64,000 bases of DNA. Origin: Phylloscopus collybita. Taxonomy: Eukaryota > Chordata > Aves > Passeriformes > Phylloscopidae. The DNA lies in contig JAJNNQ010000075.1 in NCBI GenBank assembly GCA_027886175.1, forward strand, positions 84,547,001-84,611,000. Direction: 5' to 3'. Under the pieces are notes generated by a model. It saw nothing but the letters and a program-made list of their open reading frames with translations. It searched no databases and was not told the origin of the DNA. Made by a program: the position numbers and the translations under genes. Positions within the stretch are counted from its first letter, which is position 1. Every line of letters starts with the position of its first letter. Positions 26,801-37,700 of this stretch are shown here, piece after piece.

Positions 26801-29589
26801 TTGTTTCTGAATGCTCAACCTGAGCTTGCTCTCATGAGTGCCTATTGCCAAGGGTTCTCTAAGGAACATGCTGAGACAGGGGCTGAGTAGCCCTTTGGTG
26901 CTCCCACCCCATCTGTTTCAAGATAGGCATCCAAAAATCAAGATAAATGAACCTGAGTAAATGTCTGTTCAAAACAGGAGTCTATGCAACTTTCCCATGG
27001 ACAAGGAGATTGTCAGTGGAAGAAATGAATTGTTCTGACTTCCCAGACTTGCACATATTCCCCTGACTGTCCTATCTCTAAACTGCAATAATTTTTCATA
27101 TTTGTGCATTTACTATCACAAACACTAATGCACACTTTTCCAGGAACAACTGTGTTATCATCACAGTAGTTGGAGAGGGGGAAGAAATTACACATACTTT
27201 GCTATGTTATCTTCCCACAAAATAAAACTGCAGTAATGAGGGACTCTGTTATGGGACAGAGCAATTAAAAGGGAGAAAAAAAGGCTATGATGTCTCTTTA
27301 TCCAAAAAAAGTACAGAGAATCCTTTAGGTTGAGCATTTTTGTTTGCAGAGAGGAGAGGGAAAAGAAGTTATCTCTCTTTCAATTTTCTGCTTGGGGTTT
27401 TGCTGTGAGCTTTGACTGCTGCTACATTACTTGTCAGGTTGAGCACCGAACCACAGAAATTAATCCCAAAACAAACTACTTTGGCTTGTGAGGTGGTGTG
27501 AACACAGGATGCTAGATGACAATAGGCCACAGAAAAGGTCACAAAACCCAATGGGGGAAGCAATGCACATGTTGAGTGCTGTGAGAGTCATGCTGAGTAG
27601 CTGCACGGATAACTGAGTTTGGGGGATTTCTCAGCTCCGCTCATTGCTCTTGGGGTTTGCAATACTGCAGGTAGCAAAGAAGAAAGGGGGAGGGGAAGAG
27701 GCTGGGCAGCACAGATGTATGGCAAGGAAGTAATTCTCAAATGTGAGGGCTCTGTGACAGCAGTGGTGGATCTGCACTACTAGTTAGGGCACTGCAGGGA
27801 AGTAACTTTGTGCTTGTGCCTTTTGTGTGGGAGGTCTGGGAGCAAACGGGGATACCCCACAGCAACATGAAAAAAAAGAAGCATGCATATAGCTGTATGA
27901 CTAATGCCCCTTAGTGCCTGGGACAGACCTTTCTGAGCCATACACAACTATTTGCCAATTCTTTTATGCAGGCCAAGCTAGAAGCAATCTAAAGTATTCG
28001 GCACACTGAGTCGTGCGGATCTTAGTTCATATTATAGTAAGAAATTTAATATTTCTCAAACCAGAACTCCCAAAACACTAAGCACAAGCAAATCATTGAA
28101 TTAACAACAACTTGTAATGAATGAATGAATATGTAATTTTGCATTGCTCTAACCTCCACTCGGTCAGTTGCCAAAACCTTTTATTGGTCGTTGTGTAAAA
28201 CTGTAACATCCTACCCTTAGGGCAGCTCACCAAGCTGAGTTCTGTACGTGTACTGGAAGAACACCTCCTTATGTGGGAACACCTTCCTCCTTTCCCTGCA
28301 TCGGGAGGAGGGATGTATGGGTACTGGTCAGGTCGCTGTCAGGATTGCCCTTTCACACCTCTGATGACTGGGATCCCAAGAGGGCAGAGTAGCTATCAGA
28401 TATAGTAACACTCCAGCCCTATCCAAGACAATCACAGCCCATGGGCAGCCCATGGTAGTGCTCAGACCCTGACCTGGCAGGTTGGGATGCAAGGAGTCAT
28501 TTTCTGGGGGGCCACCAGCCAAACCCCAGCTGCTCCCCAGGACAGCCCCTTTGCTGGCTGCAGCACACACGGGGTCCATTGACAGAGAGAGAAGAGCCAA
28601 CATGGACATCCTGGCAAAGAGGCTTCAGACACAGGAGTCAGAGGGCCACAGAAAGACAGATTATCTGCAGCTAGCCAACAGTACTGCAAAAGCAGGTAAT
28701 ATCAGGAATATGTCCTGAATCATCTGCTTTCCCAACCATTTTGGTGCATCCCAAGGGGACATCTACCAACAGGCCTCCACTCTCATACGCAGAAGTTGGC
28801 ACATATCTTTCCCCAAATGTGCATGTGCTGATTATTTGATTTTTTTCCCCTTCTATGTTATAGCCCAATGATTAAGACTGGAATTGAAACCCTCTCTCCC
28901 TGGAGAGAATTTTATCACGGGTTTCACACTTCAGGGCTCTTCAGCCACCGAGCCCCACGAAACTGCAGAAGAGCAGGAGGTGAGGACAGGGGGAAGTCAG
29001 GGCAGCTCCGTGCTGCAGAGACTCCCAGCCGCAAAGAGCTGAGGCGGCAGCAGCTCTTGCACAGCACGGCTGTGGCCTGCTGGCTGGCCCTGGCACTGCA
29101 GAGAGGAGTTTGGATCCCAGCTCTGGCTCCAGAGCTTTTCCCTGTCTTTCACGCTACACAATCATTACCTATAAAATTCCAGGTCAAATCCTAACTCAGG
29201 GAGTTTTCTCCAGGTGGATTTTGAGCATTACAGATTGGACAACATACAGTTTAAAGGGCTGAAGTTTTGTCCATAGGCAGATGGGAGGTGGTTGTATCTT
29301 TTTGTCGAGTCTCCCTTAGTCTCGAAGCATCAGTTTGCCCATCCACGAAACATAAATCATTATTCTTAGTTTGTATCAAGTACTATGATGACAATATCTG
29401 TTCTGTGAGTAAACTGTTAAAAGTACAGGCGAAACCCAAGATATCTAGAGTGTTACCTGACATAAAAGAGACCAAGAAAGGATGCTGGAAGCAACAAAAC
29501 AGCTGCTCAGCAGAGCCACACCTGGCAAACACAAGGAAGATTTTGGTTAATTCCCTATTTGTTTTGCAGCTACCCGCACAAGGCAGAAA

Positions 29590-29735
29590 ACACACAGGCA
29601 GTAGTGGGGTGGAGCCGCTGCTCCGCAGGGCTCGAGGAGTTTAAAGCGTTTCACGGAGCCGTTCTCGGCTCTCCAGCACCCCCAGCTGGGATCCGGCAGG
29701 GCGAGCGCCATCCTGACTCCTGCCGCTCGCAACAG
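29590..29735. other. CpG-dense patch of unknown role
   Basis: About twelve CpG dinucleotides fall within roughly 130 bp, in a region that is otherwise CpG-poor. No exon with good splice sites could be placed in it. It may be a small CpG island, a GC-rich exon of an unrecognised transcript or a retroelement remnant. Confidence 0.35.
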
Positions 29736-31566
29736 GCTCAGTTAGTCTTTAGTGTCAGGGCACTAAAAGCAATGAAACGTTGTTTTGCTCCTATTGAAGC
29801 TTTAGAGAATCTGGTTTTGGCAGAAATTTAGAGGAGCATGCCCCCAGAATTATGTCCTCGGCATAACATTATTCTTTTGGACTCTGGCTAAGTAGCTGAA
29901 TTTGTTCAGAAGCCGGTTGTCACTGAGCTCCTCACTATTTCCAGTGTCAGGCTGTTAATCTTGAGCCTGGGCAGGACATTGTGTGTTAAAACAATTTTCC
30001 TTTGATGACTCTTTTACCAGGATTGCTAGTGCTCAGCTCATGGGATGGGGTGTTCCTGTACAGGACTTGGTTCCGTGTGGTGGCTTGATTCCAAGTCAAT
30101 GAAGCGCTTCAGCAGAAAGCAATCACCAAGTTACTGTCATGGGTATGTCCCAAAACAAAGTGCCAGGATGAGGTCATGGCACACTGAGCAAGTGGGTGCT
30201 CGCTCTTCATTCCCCTGGCTTTTCTGTCCATGCACAGTGTGACCTGTCAGCAGATGTTTCAGACTAGTACTCTGACATGTGAGAGGAACCTGTAAAAATT
30301 CCTTTGGAAAGATTATTTAAAATTAGTTGCTTCTGAAATACATAATGTCACACATGTCACTGGAGTCACCAGAGGTAGCACCTCTGTTCTATATGTTCTG
30401 CTGCCTCTCTAGGGCTGATCAGCTGCATAGGATTGTTGTCCCCCACCACAACAGACTTCAGCCAGCAGCTGGGCTCCTTTCCAGCATCACTTTTCAAATC
30501 TAAAGAAGCATCAGCTTGAATATGAAAACAGAATGCCAATGAGATGTATGGTCTTTTCTCCATAATAGACAAATGCAAATCTTACATTAGGGATAGAAAG
30601 CAATTTTGATGTGCAATGACTATTGAAACAGGTCTCCCAAGTTTTTGTTTCATCTAAGGGAAGAATTATTGCCATAGAAAATCTACTTAGTACATTCTCT
30701 CTCCTGAAAAAGCCCACAATCCTTAAAACAGTATTTTGAACTTGTGTTCGAAGTCAGAAAAGTAGAGCTGTAGAATACCAACAGATTTTAAAATACTTTC
30801 TCAGAAAGCTATGCTCACATGTATTCAAGTTTTTTAATATCATAGCTAATGTGTTCCCACTCTCGGTTCAAATACTCCATAAAGTACCTTACCCTGAAAT
30901 TAAACTGCATATTTATTGCCTCTTTAAGTACCAGTTAATACTAATTTCACTCTATATTTGCATTAAACATTACACAAGTAGTTGAGGGAGAGTGCAGACA
31001 CTTTCTATTGCCTTTTGCTGTCATAAATGGGGCAAAGAAAGATAGTCCCATTTAGCAAAGATTCTCATTATTCAGATGCAAAGAAAAGTCCTGTATATGC
31101 TGGGCTTTATAGACAAAGACCAAATTCATAGTCAAATTTGAAATTTCAGCCTATCCTCAAAAGAGCATCTCAGGCCAGACTCCTCAACCAAAGATTACAG
31201 AAGGGATTAAAAATTTGAAAATAACAAATTTGTATTTACCTGAACTAGTCCTCTTACACCCTAAAATCTGCTAGCAGAAGCTGCAATTTAGTTTCAAACA
31301 GATAAAAGCCTTGGATATATATTTCATTTGTATACTTTCATAGTGTTAAATATTTAACATCACAAAGTTTAAAGATAAGCTAAACAACTGATAAGAGATG
31401 TTTTTTGGGACACTATCCCTGTTCCTGGTTTGCTTTTGATTCAGAGACTGTATTATAGACTTCTTAACTCCAAAGGTTACTATTTTCAATTTCTGCTACT
31501 CATTACCATACAGACAGGCTGAGAAGAAAACAGGTCACTGTGAGAGGCTGCTAGTCACACAGTCCT

Positions 31567-31732
31567 CCTCCTTCCTTCCTTCCTTCCTTCCTTCCTTCCT
31601 TCCTTCCTTCCTTCCTTCCTTCCTTCCTTCCTTCCTTCCTTCCTTCCTTCCTTCCTTCCTTCCTTCCTTCCTTCCTTCCTTCCTTCCTTCCTTCCTTCCT
31701 TCCTTCCTTCCTTCCTTCCTTCCTTCCTTCCT
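31567..31732. repeat. Long TTCC/GGAA microsatellite
   Basis: About 41 nearly perfect tandem TTCC units (~165 bp). One strand is pure pyrimidine and the other pure purine. Read on the minus strand it gives open frames made of Gly-Arg-Lys-Glu repeats, which are artefacts of the 4-bp unit rather than proteins. Length and purity suggest a polymorphic locus. Confidence 0.98.
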
Positions 31733-32730
31733 GTTGCACAAGCCCCTCAACCTTTCTGCTCTAAGAAGAAATATCAATACAAGAGTTACTGTCACCTTTA
31801 TTACATGACAAAACAAGCCTAGGAATAGCTACGGTGTTATTGTGGCAGGTATGGGGGTAAAGACCTATTTTCTGTTGGATATTATTTCTCAGTTTCTCCT
31901 GTTTTCTTCCTTTTCAGTGCAGAACCACAGTACTCACTGCTCAGAGCTCTTCCCCCAGTGGCTGTGCTCTCTGCGAAAGTCACAGAAAACTAACCTTAAA
32001 CAGGATTTCTCTCACTCCAACGGTTTGTGAGCATCGTTTTTCCTCGCTGTTTATTATCGCTGGCAACAAAGGTTCTTAAAAGATTTTGTCTAGTTCAGAA
32101 TTTGCTTTTGGGATTAAACGCTCGGCCTCGGTGGAGGCTTCACTTCTGCTGTAGAGGTGAACCCTCGCACGGGGCGCTAGAGGGCACAATAAATATCCTT
32201 TGGATACACAGAGCCTTAAAACCTCGATATACTATGCCAGGGACAGAACGATGTGCACAGTAAACTTCGTATCAGTCCTAGGAAAAGAAGAATAGCTAGT
32301 AAGAATAGTTAAAGTAGCTCCTGCTCGGTCATATTCCAACGTATTTCATCTATTCTAATTAATTTATTTTCTAAGGTGAGCATCCCTTGCACTCTAACCC
32401 ACAGTATGCAATTTGTATGGAGAAAAAGTCACACATACATGCACAAATATGATATTAACATTTCCACACGAATTTATACAAAAGCTGTTGTGCATCACAA
32501 CATTGTGTCCTGTGTCATCTGATAAAGTGGGAGGGGGAAGCATTCATCTAGTTCAATTGCTGAAGAAATCAATCAACATTAAGTGCTGCATGTGTTTGTA
32601 CTTTACAGAGGCACCGATAATGGCTTTGATTGTGTTTATGACTCTACTCATTGTTGGCCTGAAGCAACAAACCTGGCTGTTTCAGAGTGGTTTGGATGGA
32701 AGTGCTGAGCTCTCCTCTCCTGGATCCAAT
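31733..32730. other. Non-coding DNA with small CpG-richer patch
   Basis: No supportable exon. The part around 32110-32200 is locally richer in CpG and is followed by an AATAAATA sequence, but no transcript structure is evident. Confidence 0.45.
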
Positions 32731-32820
32731 GACACTGGGAATGGTTCAAAGCTGCACCAGGGCAGCTTCAGACTGGACATTAGGAATCATTTCTTTACCA
32801 CTCATTCAGTGTTGTTTCCC
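32731..32820 (+). mobile_element. CR1-like LINE fragment
   Basis: The block reads as the section near the 3' end of CR1: AAGCTGCACCAGGG, then a GACTGGACATTAGGAA block, then a TTTCTTTACC block, in the plus orientation. The usual following blocks (the GAACAGG box and the terminal octamer) are not visible, so this is an internal fragment. The open frame running through it reflects decayed LINE sequence rather than a gene. Confidence 0.6.
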
Positions 32821-33754
32821 TCTAATCCTCCCCAAGGGATTTATTAATAAGAACCTGGGTTACCCTCACCTTCTGCAGTGGGTCACTACAGCAGCCATTT
32901 GCTGTTGCATGTTATAAGTTTCAGCAATTCTTGACATAAAGACTGAAGCTTTCCTATTCCAAGGTCATCCAGGTACCTAAGTAATAAAATGATGCTTGCT
33001 TTCTCTCTTTTCCTTCACCAAAACATAAAATATTTTTCTGCAATGAAACAGCTTCAACAAGAACTGATGATGTACCCACTCCAGAATAAAGAACTTACAG
33101 TTTGATGTGAGGGTCCTTCTTTAAGAATGGGTGTTTGGTTTCCCTCCCTCAAGTCAAAGTCAGAATTAAATCCAACTCACAAACTTTCTAAATAAGTGGA
33201 CCAATAAACAAATACTGCAGCTGGAAAAAAAAAAAAAAAACAAACAAAAAAAAACCACCCACCAAACAAACAACCCCCTCCCCGACAAGTATTTCCTTTG
33301 CTGTATGTCCAATGACTGCCCCAAGAAAATCAATAAAAAATCAAATTTCTTCAAGTTTCTTGATGAGATTTTCAGAGAATAAAAGTTATTGAGAATAAAA
33401 GTTATTCATCTTCTTTAGAGGGTTTGGGGCTATAAATCAAGAGTAAAAATTTTAGATACCAGTAGGTAAGTGTACCTATAATATATCTGAAGAATATTAC
33501 TTAAGCTACCAACCTGTGCCAAATTCCTCCAATAGGTAAGTAGTTCATAGAGCAGAAGGGTTGTTTCCAACCTCTATGAGAACTAAGACCAGCTCAGTGT
33601 TCTGAATGATGATCAGGAGGTAAGACAAGAGGAAGTTATTTTAAGTCTCTGTGAACCTAAAGAGATGCTTATGGGAGACAAACCAACCAGATTTACCTCA
33701 CTTTTAAAATCAAGGGCTTTGAGCTGACTACCACCAGACAGGAGTAAAATCTTC
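32821..33754. other. Non-coding DNA, no gene recognised
   Basis: Contains an A-rich tract at 33223-33252 and a perfect 16-bp tandem duplication at about 33374-33405 (unit GAGAATAAAAGTTATT). No exon seen. Confidence 0.5.
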
Positions 33755-34030
33755 GAATTATGACAGATAATTCCACACAGTCATCAGCTCAAGACTCCAT
33801 AACAGTCAAAAAAGCACAAATTTTACATCAGGAACTATTGGGACCACAGAGCAGAAAATCATCAGACCACTGGGTACATCCAAGGCATGTCAGCAGTGTG
33901 AAAACTATGCGTAGAGCTGGTTCCCTCGCTTCAAGAAACGATATAGCAAAGCTGGAAAGGGGCAGAGAAGAGCACTAGGAAGGACAAAAAGAACAGAGCG
34001 GTTTCTGAGCACAGATCGCCCCCGAAGAAC
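33755..34030 (+). mobile_element. Ancient CR1-type LINE fragment
   Basis: The sequence follows, with many substitutions, a block order known from old amniote CR1 families: an AATTCCACACAGTCATCAGC block, a TCAAAAAAGCACAAATTTTA block, a GAACTATTGGGA block and a GGAAAGGGGCAGAGAAGAGC block, all in plus orientation. A 72-codon frame (33760-33978) crosses it but is not a gene. It is strongly diverged, so it predates the amplification of the gene cluster. An unrelated repeat is possible. Confidence 0.55.
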
Positions 34031-34116
34031 AGTCCAGGAAGGAGATGATTCAGCCGGCACACTCTGCAAGCCCACAAAATCACCATCGGACAGGGGGGAA
34101 GAGCTCAGACTGACCC

Positions 34117-34385
34117 TGTTGTATCCCTCTGGGGATGGTTTACCCCAAAAGGAGCCCTAAAGCTGTAACTGTGGTGTGACTCTACCTTCTCCTGCTATCT
34201 CTGACCAATTGGCTCAGTGCTAGATATCTATCTTTGGACAGAGAGCTTACATAAACTCCTGTTCTTCTTTGTTCGTCTTCTTTCTTTGCCCCTGGAATCT
34301 CTTTAAGAATAAAGCCTTGGAACAATCTTAGGTACTGGCCCTGCACTGCCACTCGCAGTACAAGAACTGCAGCTGCGGGGTGTCA
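34117..34385 (+). mobile_element. Solo LTR-like element upstream of NQO2 copy A
   Basis: A ~270-bp block that begins TGTTGT and ends TGTCA. It has the layout of a retroviral-type LTR: a TATA-like TACATAAA near 34250, a pyrimidine-rich stretch, then AATAAA at 34308-34313 and a short tail. No internal gag/pol region flanks it, which would make it a solo LTR. No clear target-site duplication is visible, so the borders are approximate. It lies directly next to the CpG-rich promoter of copy A and is absent from copies B and C. Confidence 0.4.
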
Positions 34386-34419
34386 AATTAAACCAGATGC
34401 AGAGACAAAAAAAGCCGCA

Positions 34420-34743
34420 GCCGTGGCTGCGGGCGGTGCCGATCCTGATCCCGATCCCGCCCCGCGCTGCCCCAGGGCCGGCCCGGCCGGGCCGCCGGGA
34501 AGAGCTGGACTGGATGTTCCTTATGGGTGCCTTCCAGCTCAGTGATTTTTCGAGGGGCCGCTCGCAGCCCCGCCGCTGACGGGCCCCGAGGGCAGGTCAG
34601 GGCAGCCCGGGGGCGCTGGGGCCGGGGCCGCTCTGGAGCCGCTTTCCAGAGCACGGGACGGGAGCGCCGCCGTGCACCCGGCGATTCTCCTCCCACCTGT
34701 CCCCGAGGTTTCTCACCAGCGAATCTCTCCCTTGAGTTCTCAG
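34420..34743 (+). promoter_or_regulatory. NQO2: CpG-rich promoter and leader exon, NQO2 copy A
   Basis: A very GC- and CpG-rich segment with GC-box-like CCCGCCC and two to three GATCCC-type hexamers, aligned to the promoters of copies B and C. By that alignment the non-coding leader exon ends at 34595, where the donor reads GTCAGG rather than the GTAAGG of B and C. The acceptor TTCTCAG precedes 34744. The leader differs from B/C by a ~50-bp CR1 tail. The transcription start is not determined. Confidence 0.65.
34501..34552 (+). mobile_element. CR1 3' tail inside leader exon of copy A
   Basis: The block GGACTGGATGTTCC, CCTTCCAGCTC, AGTGATTTTT matches the extreme 3' end of CR1. Copies B and C run straight from GCCGCCGGGAAG to GGGCCGCTC at this point, so the block is extra in A. 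It is a severely 5'-truncated insertion that would add about 50 nt to the 5' UTR. Confidence 0.7.
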
Positions 34744-34788
34744 GCAGTACCAGATTATCAGGAGAGCAGCTCCCCGGCGCTCCCAGCA

Positions 34789-34795
34789 ATGGCAG
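34789..34795 (+). CDS. NQO2: NQO2 copy A coding exon 1
   Basis: Seven coding bases (Met-Ala and the first base of Gly) at the end of the 34744-34795 exon, followed by the donor GTAAGA. Confidence 0.85.
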
Positions 34796-37700
34796 GTAAG
34801 AGCAGATGCGGTGCAAACGCTGCTCGCTCCAGGGTGGGCGCTGGGCACCTCAGGGATGGGGCCTCTCTGCCGTCTTGAGTTCCGAGGTCTTACTTTTCCA
34901 AACGACCGAAATGACCTCAGTAAGTGATGCCGTGGAAAACTCCGGTCTCTCCAAACCCTGTGCCCAAGAACCCCCAGCTGAAATGAAAACAATCAGCATT
35001 TTTGCAGAATTAAACTGAGCGCCTTGGGGAGCTTGTCCATCTCCAGGCACTCCATAGAGGTCCGTGTTTGCTGGGAGCTGGCAAGGACAGCAAAGAGGCA
35101 ACTGCTCCTTATATTCCAGAATAATACATATACAAGAGTTTAAAAAGTATGTAATAAACATGTTGAATTTATGATAGCATTTGACCTGCAAGTTTTAATT
35201 GTCTTTTTTGCATAGCTCTTGTTTCATGGACAATGTGCACCCCAGTGAAATAATTACCCCTTATCACTTAGGCTAAAAATGAGCTGTTGTTGCGTCAAAT
35301 ATTCATCTTGGCTTCTACTAGTTCTCCCTGACACTGTAAACTTGCCTGTCACTCTGCACGTGTTGCAGAGTGGACCTCAGGAGTTGCCTGAACTTTTGGT
35401 AGTCAGGAACTAAGAGTTGCATGTTTTGCAGACCCTGTCATTTTCAATAATCCCTATAAATTTTGCTCTCTGATTATCTGTAAACACCTGCTACCACATA
35501 CAAAATATTTCCTCTTTCCTTATTGACTCAAGAGAAGGGGCTGGGTTGTGCTGATGTGGGGCAGTGTGATGTATTGTGGAACACCCCCTCTGTCCACTGA
35601 GTTCCACCTAGGGAAGCCCAGAGTGGCACAGAATTGCTGGGCAGGGCACATGCAGCAATCAGTGCCTCAGGAGTCACTCACTGCTGCTGAGCAGGACTCA
35701 AATGTCTGCCACTGTCACTCTGCTTTCACTGCTTTTGTGCCCTTGGGAAAAGAAACTACAGAAAGAGCAAGGAACAAGCCTCAGCTCTACAAACTGTTCT
35801 GCATCTGCCTCCTAGATTCCATATGGTCTCCTGGTTTTCTTTCTGCCTCCAGGGAAAAAGGTCCTGATAGTCTATGCACATCAAGAGCCCAAGTCCTTCA
35901 ATGGATCTTTGTTGAAGATTGCTGTGGAAGAGCTGACCAAGCAGGGCTGCAGCGTCACCGTGTCGGATTTATACGCCATGCAGTTTGAGCCCAGAGCAAC
36001 AAGAAATGACATTGTTGGTGAGAGCAGCCACAATACACCTTTTTCAGAAACCAGGGACTTGTAATCCCCCCGTCAGGTATCAGAAGGCTGAAAAAAGTCT
36101 TCCTGAAACTTTCCCCATGCTGAACAAGCCCAACTCTCAACCTGTCTTGATAGGAGAGGAGGTCCAGCCCTCAGATCATCAAGAGATTAATAAGAAACTT
36201 ATTTCAGTAAGAAGAAACTTATTCATGAGCAGAGATCTGCATTTCTAAAAGTCCACTCCTGAACATGAACTTTGTATCACGCTGAGATTTCTGACAGGAA
36301 AAACACATTAGCACGTGTCCATGATCAGTCTCCAAAGTCCATTTCTCTTGGGGAGGAAAGGCCTTCAGATACCATTCTGGGACTTCCTGCAGTTTAGTTC
36401 ACGAGGCTACAACTGCCCCTGTCTTCCGCTAGGGACTGATGATCTGCTAGTGGAATCAGTGGAGCTGGCCAATACTGCTTCCCCACCCCTTGGTGAATTT
36501 CCCAGTTATGGAGGCTGGAAAGCAGCTCCATGGTGCTTGCAAGTGCATGATGGCCTCAGTAAACCCTAGGCAGAGGCAGAAGAATTAACAACACTCTGTT
36601 AAACCTTCCACCTGCATCCCCAGACTCCTGAGGCAAGCTTAGGTCCTCATATTGCACTTCCTGGCTGCTACAGGAAGGTGAAGCTTTACAACTCTGAGAT
36701 CCTACATTCTTCTCCATGTTAAAATCAAGTCACTGTCAGCTGTGATGATGCTGAATAGCCAACAAAGACAGGAAAGTAGGAAAAAATGGAAAGCAATAAC
36801 TGAGTTTAGAGCTGTGAAAGGCAACCTGCACTCAACCCTTATCTGGACTGATACTGGACGGGGGCAAGGAATGAGTGTTCACTTCTCCCCACAGGTCAGC
36901 TGCACAACTCAGAAGCCTTCAATTACGGTGTGGAAACCTGGGAAGCTTACAAGAGAGGAGGTTTGTCCAAAGACCTGGTTGAAGAGCAGAAGAAGGTGCA
37001 GGAAGCAGACCTGCTGATTTTTCAGGTCATTATTTTAAACAGAATTCAGTTGTGATGTTCACTTTATCCCTAGGTAATGGCACAGTAAAAACTACAGAGC
37101 AGTAGTACAATTACCTGGGTCATTATTACAGCGAGTGCAGTACATGAGTAGCACAAGGATGCAGGTTGAAACAGCAGCCCCAGGAACTCCCCAGCACTGG
37201 GCCAAATGTGCTGATGGATGCACAAAGACATATGTGGCCATGGATGTCAGGCAGGCTGGCAGAAAGCAGAGCAGGGATTATTTTCTGGGCAAGGAGCTGG
37301 GGGCAGCCAGCAAAGTCAGGGTCTTGGGCTTTCCCAAGTAGACTCTTCTCATCTGTTGCTGAGTTGCAGGAGCACTATTGGGAATGGCTAATGGATTTTT
37401 ACAGCCCATGTCCATTCTCCACTGTGCCAGCTCTGTTCCCTGTGTCTACAAATCCCAAAGAACTGCGAAGGGAAGTCGTAGCCTTACATTTCTTTGTGTT
37501 CCTGTTGGCCTTAGACATGGCTTGATAGCATGGATGTCAGCAGGTTTTGAAAATAAGTCTCCTAAGATCCTGTGGCATTTGTCAGCAGACTGTCATATCA
37601 GGACTGATCACCAGATGTCAGTCCTGCTAAAAAGATATTAGATTCTTTTGCATTTCAGCCATAGGAGACATGATTCTGTACAGTCTTAGCTCTGAATTAA

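Larger units (their letters stand above)
13560..31566. other. Long non-coding stretch, no gene recognised
   Basis: About 18 kb with no exon I can support. Open frames here are short, often overlapped by frames of equal length on the other strand, and lack splice context. The stretch includes a GAAA array (20924-20956), a poly(T) run (about 23808-23832), an 11-bp tandem duplication near 22375-22397 and two GC-richer patches (about 28.9-29.1 and 29.6-29.7 kb). A minus-strand frame at 18114-18410 encodes a peptide with one hydrophobic segment followed by a basic cluster; I do not recognise it. Confidence 0.5.

Noticed and set aside
31535..31816. Minus-strand frames encoding long Gly-Arg-Lys-Glu repeats
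   Set aside because: They are simply the TTCC microsatellite read in frame; a 4-bp unit without stop codons gives open frames automatically.
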